Shown here: piece after piece, positions 58,360 to 64,000 of the stretch
Layout: every line of letters begins with the position of its first letter
Numbering within the stretch: position 1 is the stretch's first letter
From: Diphasiastrum complanatum
Taxonomy: Eukaryota; Streptophyta; Lycopodiopsida; Lycopodiales; Lycopodiaceae
Length of the DNA stretch: 64,000 nucleotides
Reading direction: 5' to 3'
Assembly: GCA_029204225.1 (NCBI GenBank)
Contig: CM055106.1
Location: 2,042,738-2,106,737 of the forward strand
Translations under genes and position numbers: made by a program
Notes under the pieces: model-generated
The model's input: the letters and a program-made list of their open reading frames with translations, nothing else
Told to the model about the DNA's origin: nothing
Databases searched by the model: none

Positions 58360-59030
58360 CTAGTTCTCTTGTGCTTTCTTCTTCTTGAGACATTCTGATG
58401 CAAAATGCCCTTTCTTGCCACAGAAAAAGCATTTGAACTTTGATTTGTCTTTCTTGCCCTTTGAGCTTGATGCTTCATCCTCTTCTTTGGCCTCCTTTGG
58501 ATGTTTCTTCTTTCCATTGGTCTTCTTTTTGCCCTTGGATGAGAAATTGAGTTTCTCATCACCATTCTGCAAAGACAATGAGCTCAATCTTGCTTGGGTG
58601 TGGAGCATCCTACGTTCTTCAGCCACTAATACACTATGAAGGTTTTCTACAGTTGGCAAGGTGTCTTGGATTGCAAAACTTTGGACCAAATTAGTGAAAT
58701 CATCCCCTAGACCATTAAGGATTATTTGAAAAGCTCTTCTCATGAATCTTCTCTCCAATAAAGGCTAACTCCCTATTAAAAGACTTGATTCTAAGCACGT
58801 AGTCTTGTGCACTCTCCTCACTTATTCTCATGCTTTGCAAGTTTTGGTTTCTAAGCATGAGGACTCTGAGAAGCGTTGCTTGATTCATAGATTGATTTCA
58901 AAGTATCCCAAGCCTCTTTAGCACTAGTACAAGATGATACTTCTCTCAAAAGATCATTACTTACATTCATTTTCACACAATGAAGTGCTAGTGTTCTTGG
59001 AGCACCATCACTATCTCATTGGACCCCCAA
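58360..59030 (-). pseudogene. copia gag inside the inverted repeat
   Basis: Minus strand: TLALHCVKMNVSNDLLREVS, SAKEAWDTLKSIYESSNA, a frame change, SFNRELAFIGEKIHEKSFQI, ILNGLGDDFTNLVQSFAIQD, TVENLHSVLVAEERRM, a Lys-rich stretch and the zinc knuckle CFFCGKKGHFASEC. This is a UBN2-type copia Gag. It is cut off after the knuckle at about 58360 by the left inverted-repeat arm. Confidence 0.82.
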
Positions 59031-59274
59031 CACTATCTATGGTTTGAGAAAATAAAGAATCCCTTGGCCAAAATGACAAAACTGAAAATAAAGACATTAA
59101 AACCAATACCAACGATCTTATTACATAAACAAAAATTGACGAGTAATACAATAAACTAGAAACAAAGGAGTCTCTTTAGCTCTTCCACTTTTGTGGGTTC
59201 TATGACTAATCATCTTCAACATACCAAAAGTTCAAATAACAATGAAAAACCAATTCACATCTTCAACCAAATTT
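59031..59274. other. short spacer inside the inverted repeat
   Basis: AT-rich, no frame. It may be the decayed N-terminal gag part of the minus-strand copia. Confidence 0.3.
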
Positions 59275-59770
59275 GAGCTAGAAAAAATGTAAACTTGATC
59301 TTGATCTTGATGCTTTGAAAGATGAATTTTTTTCATTACCAAAAGTTTTGTTAGTTTGAGTGGCACACTTATCTTTCTCTACATATCACCACTCTCAACA
59401 TTCTTCTGGCCATGTACAAACTTTTACATCCATGCTCCAAAATTCATTCGTTTCTTTGTACCTCAATTGCCTAGAAGTCATATCCTTCCAATGAAATAAT
59501 AATAAACTAATGGCTAGAAGTTTTCTCATTATTGTTTTTAGAAGAACCATCCACAAATACTTAGTAATGTTCTTACTTGATGAAGTTTAACCATAAACTT
59601 GATCTTGATGCCTTGAAAGATGAAATTTTTTCATTACCAAAAGTTTTGTTAGTTTGAGTGGCACACTTATCTTTCTCGACATGTCACCACTCTCAACATT
59701 CTTCTTGCATTGTACAAACTTTTCAACCCATGCTCCAAAATTCATTCTTTCATCAAAAAACAATGATAAA
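59275..59770 (-). repeat. right arm of inverted repeat
   Basis: In minus sense the order is B (about 59760-59600), A (about 59580-59410), B (about 59450-59280), matching the left arm with high identity by eye. The same frame WVEKFVQCKKNVESGDMSRK is open on the minus strand at 59784-59587. Confidence 0.8.
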
Positions 59771-59929
59771 ATCATTTCTGACAAAATTATGCAATTACAC
59801 TAATGTAATGAAAAACAGTTGCTACAAGATCTATTAAGTCAAGGCACATTTTTTCTAGCCTTGAAAGTTTCGACCTATATCATAGTAACTTGATTCTTTT
59901 TTTCCAATAGTATTAATTTATGCTTCCAA

Positions 59930-62900
59930 GCAACTGCATGATGATTCCAAATTTTTATCAGAGAAGACAAAGGGCATTCATGTTTGGGCTTCTAAGAGTA
60001 AAACTCAAACTAATTTTCTCAAGATGAGAGTGCTTCATCATATGTCATGTAAGGACCTTCATCAAGAGTTAGCTGGTATTAGTGATGCTCTTAAGAACAC
60101 TGAACTTGTTCAAGTAGTCCTAAATGGACTTAGAGATGAGTATGACAATATTGTGCAGACTTATTCTGTCAGAGAGGATCTTCCATCCTTGGAGACACTG
60201 CAAGGTGTTCTCATTGCTGAAGAAAGCAGGAAAGAGAACAAGATGCTGAGGATCAACAAAATTTCATTGAAAGATGGTGGAGATGACAAAGCACTCTTCA
60301 TCAGAGAAAAGTTAAGAGGCAAGGGCAAAGGACAACAACACTTCAAGAAGGACAAAGCCAAAGAAGGTGGTGAGGATCAGTCCTCACAAGGTGCAACATC
60401 CAGTGGCAAGAAGAAGCTGTCAAAGATCAAGTGTTTTTTCTGTGGCAAGAAAGGACATTATGCATCAAACTGTTTCAAGAAGAAGAACCAATCTAAGCAA
60501 GCTAACCTTACTAATGAGGATGAGTGTGAGGGTGTAGAGAGTGAAAGAGAAGATTCATTAATGATGTCTACTTTTTCATCTTTTCCTTTTAAGAATGAAG
60601 AAGTCTGGTGGATAGATAGTGGGGCTAGTTCCCATATGTCTAGTTCTAGGAACTCTTTCACTAATCTCATGCCAAATCTAGGTGCAAAAAGGTCAATCTA
60701 TACTACTAATGATGTAGAGTGTAGGATTGAAGGAATAGGTAGCATTCCATTACATGCATCATCATCAAAATCTTTTTGCTTACATGATGTACAGTATGTA
60801 CCTAGATTGACTAAGAATCTCATTAGTGTAGGACAGTTGTTTGATAGTGGATTGGATGTCAAGTTTCAAGTTGACAAGTGTATAATCTCAAGATAAAATG
60901 AAGTTATTGCTAGAGGATCTAGAATTGGTAAGTTGTACAAACTAGATTCTAGGGAGAGTGCTAACATTTCAGATATTGCTTATGAGACCAAGGTTCTACA
61001 GGAGGATCTGTGGCACAAGAGATTGGGTCATCCCAATTTCAAAGCCATGCAATCTATGGTCAAAGAAGGAAAAGTTGTTGGTCTACCAAAGACACTATCA
61101 AAGGAGCTTCTACCTTGTGAAGCTTGTGTGCTGGCAAAGTCACACAGAAGGCCTTTTCCTAGATCAAGTATCAAGACAAAGCATCCATTTGAACTTCTAC
61201 ACTCAGATGTTCATTTCTCATCAAGTAAGAGCAAAGAAGAAGCCAACTGCTTTGTCTCTTTTGTAGATGATTATACAAGACATTCTTGGATCTATATGCT
61301 GTCTTCAAAAGCCATGGTTTATGATGTTTTTCTTACTTTGAAAGATTATGTAGAGAAGCAGTTTCCTTTCAAGTTAAAAGCTTTAAGAAGTGATAGTGGA
61401 GGGGAATACACTTCCAATAAGTTTAAAGACTTTTGTGAGAGAGAGGGTATTCAAAGAGAGTTCTCTTGTTCATATACTCCTCGACAAAATGGAGTTGCTG
61501 AGAGAAAAAATAGAACTTTGTGTGAATGTGCAAAAGCCATTAGGCTGGAAGCTTCTCTGACTAAAGAATTTTGGGGAGAGGCAGTTGCATGTGCAAACTA
61601 TCTTTGTAATAGGCTTCCAAATCTTGCAATAGGAGGAAAGACACCATTTGAGATGTTCTATAGGAAAAACCCTAAGGTAGATCATCTTAGGATTTTTGGT
61701 TGTGTATGCTTTGTGCATGTGCCTCTAGAAACTAGGAAGAAGGAAGATCCTAGTGCAGTAAAAGGAATTTTTTAGGCTATGCATCTACTAAAAAAGCATA
61801 CAAGATCTATTTGCCCTCTACTGACAAAAATGTTGTTCCTAGAGATGTGGTCTTCCATGAAGATCAGAAATTTAATTTGGATGATGCACAGATTAAGAAG
61901 AGGTGAGGCTGAGGCTTGAGGAGGAGCAGATTCAAGCTACCACACCCAAAAGCTCTACACGAGCAAGATCTGAGCCAAGGAGGCTCATATATGATGAAGA
62001 AGGAAGGTAAGTGGAAGGTGAAATTTCCTATTATGCACTTTTTATATCAGATGAAGAGCCTAAGGATGTCCAAGAAGCTTTTCAATCCAAGGAGTGGGTT
62101 GAAGCAATGACCCAAAAATTTGAAGCCTTGATGTCAAATAACACATGGGAGCTTGTGGAGCCACCAAACAACATGCATGTGATCGGATGTAAGTGGGTAT
62201 TCAGAATCAAGTATAATCATGATGGATCAATCAATAAGTATAAAGCAAGACTTTGTGCCAAAGGCTACTCACAAATTAAAGGTCTTGATTATGAAGATAC
62301 CTTTGCACCAGTTGCAAAGATGGTAACAATTCGAATACTCATCTCGCTCGCAAAGTTTTCACAAATGGAGTATGTTCCAGTTTGATGTTTCTAATGTATT
62401 TCTCAATGGTTACCTTGAGGAGGAGATTTATATGGAGCAGCCTCCAGGTTTTGTGAAGGAAGGTGATGAATCAAAAGTTTGTCTTTTGTTCAAAAGTCTG
62501 TAGGGACTGAAACAGGCACCAAGGTCTTGGTATGCAAGGCTCAATTCCTATCTCATATCACTCGGATTTTGTCTAAGTGAATATGACCCTTTTCTGTATT
62601 GTAAGTTTGTAGATAACTTTGTAATTATTCTTCTCATCTATGTAGATGATATCATTCTTTGTGGAAACAGTGAGAAGTTAGTTGAAGAAACTAAGCATGC
62701 ACTTGGTACTGAGTTTAAGATGCAGGACTTAGGTGTTCTTCACTATATTCTAGGCCTTGAAATAGATTTTTGGAAAGGTCATGCATTTATAAGCCAAAGT
62801 AGATATGCACTTTCCATGCTCAGGAAATTTCATATGGAGAACTGTAAAGGCATAGATACACCTATGGAGCACACTGTAAAAGTTCCTATTAAAGATGATG

Positions 62901-63600
62901 AAAAATCCTTTGAGGACATTACTCTTTATAGGAGTCTTATTGGCTCACTTATTTGGTTAACAGTGACTAGGCCTGATCTAAGCTTTTGTGTTCATAAGCT
63001 AAGTCAACACATGTAGGATCCAAAGTTATATCATTGGAAGTTCGCTAAAAGAGTCTTGAGGTATATATCTTCTACCTTGGATTATGGACTATACTATGAA
63101 GGAGAAGATCTGACTTTGATTGCTTTTTCAGATTCAGATTTTGTAGGAGACAGGTTGGATAGGAAATCCACAAGTGCTTACACTATATTTCTTGGAGCAA
63201 ATTTGGTCTCTTGGCTATCAAATAAGCATGCAACTATTTCCTTATCATCTTATGAAGCTGAATACAAATCTCTTACAACCACAACAAAGGAGGTTTCATG
63301 GATCAAAAGGCTTTTTGGAGCTTTAGTGTTATGCAGATGAAGATTTACCAATTATCAAGAATGATAACATTTTTGCTCAGGCTCTTCCAAATATTCCAGT
63401 CTTTCATGCAAGGAGCAAGCATATTAAAGTGGCTCATCATTTTGTAGGAGAAAAAGTCATTGGAAGAGAGATCTCATTGGAGCATGTTTCATCTTCAGGG
63501 TGTGTTGCAGATCTTCTCACCAAGCCTCTACTCAAGAATGTCTTTATGAGAATGAGGTCTAACCTTGGCCTAATTTCGAAATCTACGTTGATAGGAACAT
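59930..63600 (+). pseudogene. Copia-3 gag-pol, nearly complete, broken
   Basis: Gag (FLSEKTKGIHVWASKSKTQT, VVLNGLRDEYDNIVQTYSVR, knuckle CFFCGKKGHYASNC) leads to protease DSGASSHMS (about 60618), a TAA at 60894, and the integrase zinc region (LWHKRLGHPN with CEACVLAKSH). Then come the core (HSDVHFSS, VDDYTRHSWIY, YTPRQNGVAERKNRT), a frame change at about 61775, and the reverse transcriptase (WVFRIKYNHDGSINKYKARL, another frame change, VFLNGYLEEEIYMEQPPG, LIYVDDIILCG). RNase H follows (FSDSDFVGDRLDRKSTSAYT, SLSSYEAEYKSLTT, FHARSKHIKVAHHF, VADLLTKPLLK). Further stops include one before GLKQAP and a TAG at 63014. The element lacks a 5' LTR and primer site; its left end meets the inverted repeat. 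Confidence 0.9.
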
Positions 63601-63616
63601 AAATTTTAAGGAAGAG

Positions 63617-64000
63617 TGTGAAGATTATTAAAATATTATCTTCCTATCTCGAGTTTGGGGTCACGTCCATGATGATTTCCACTAGATTTCATGTTGTACA
63701 TGTAAGGAGTGTGAATTGAGCACATATCCTTCTAGTGTAGCTCGGATTTGAGTTAGATAGGTTCAATTATGATGACATGCAGATGTTTAGATAGCATGCA
63801 AAGTCTTACTGTATGCATGCAAGCCACATGCAATCAGTGCATGCACACATGCAAAGTAGTTTTTGTGATCTACACATGTCTAGACAGTTTTATGAGTTGA
63901 CATGCAGTCAATGCAACATACATGCATGCAGTTACACATGTGGATCTCTGGTAAGTGAATTAGTTCAGTTAAGTGGACTTTCCATGCAACTCCACTGTAG
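63617..64000 (+). mobile_element. Copia-3 3' LTR, running off the window
   Basis: A purine tract (aattttaaggaagag) precedes TGTGAAGATTATTAAAATAT. The LTR continues beyond the window. It shares only the TGTGAA start with the LTR at 17165. Its right part has many gcatgca-type words (63780-63930). Confidence 0.65.

Overview
This window looks like nuclear DNA of a land plant with a large, repeat-rich genome. The evidence is a spliced plant cytochrome P450 gene of the CYP704 family, a broken plant-type NADPH-cytochrome P450 reductase, plant Ty1/copia elements with the TGGTATCAGAGC primer site, Ty3/gypsy elements with the TTGGCGCCGTTGTCGGGGA-type primer site, and remnants of Helitron and CACTA transposons. 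The very long GA/CT microsatellites and the transposon style suggest a non-flowering plant, possibly a fern. That is inference only; no marker here fixes the taxon.

Layout. 0-2.3 kb: reductase pseudogene (minus strand), then a GA microsatellite with an attached repeat module. 3.1-6.8 kb: the 3' part of a Ty3/gypsy element with an integrase tail, a TATA box, a degenerate third ORF, a polypurine tract and a 3' LTR. 7.2-8.4 kb: an unidentified broken ORF behind its own TATA box. 9.6-11.5 kb: a proline-rich broken ORF, then a composite repeat of GA, TA/GA/CA and an 18-bp minisatellite. 14.6-17.8 kb: unidentified gene-like sequence and scrambled copia pieces. 18.2-18.9 kb: a second copy of the composite repeat. 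19-20.6 kb: Helitron helicase remnant (minus). 21.8-25.5 kb: gypsy gag (minus) and two outward-facing gypsy primer sites.

29.2-32.5 kb holds the only gene that looks intact: a six-exon CYP704-type P450 (plus strand, 542 codons by my splicing). Around 34.5-35.8 kb lie recent tandem duplications. At 36.7-39.2 kb there is a broken FCP1/NIF-phosphatase-like gene followed by a near-perfect 49-bp palindrome.

39.6-50 kb is a nest. Two oppositely oriented copies of a TACCAAAA-rich repeat, with a transposase-like fragment and a CACTA tnp2 fragment next to them, flank a copia element (Copia-1) into which a second copia (Copia-2) has inserted. 50.7-57.9 kb holds two gypsy gag regions on the minus strand with a copia fragment between them, a long leader with hairpin repeats and a 1.3-kb purine-only tract. 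57.9-64 kb holds inverted repeat arms around a copia gag (minus), then a nearly complete plus-strand copia (Copia-3) that runs into its 3' LTR at the window end.

The genes do not form a pathway. P450s need the reductase as electron donor, but the reductase here is a dead fragment 28 kb away on the other strand, so the pair is probably coincidental. The most informative signals are the separate TATA box and third ORF in the 3-6.8 kb gypsy element, the composite repeat family present twice, the subterminal-repeat-like inverted arrays around the copia nest, and nonsense codons that are nearly all explainable as C-to-T changes.
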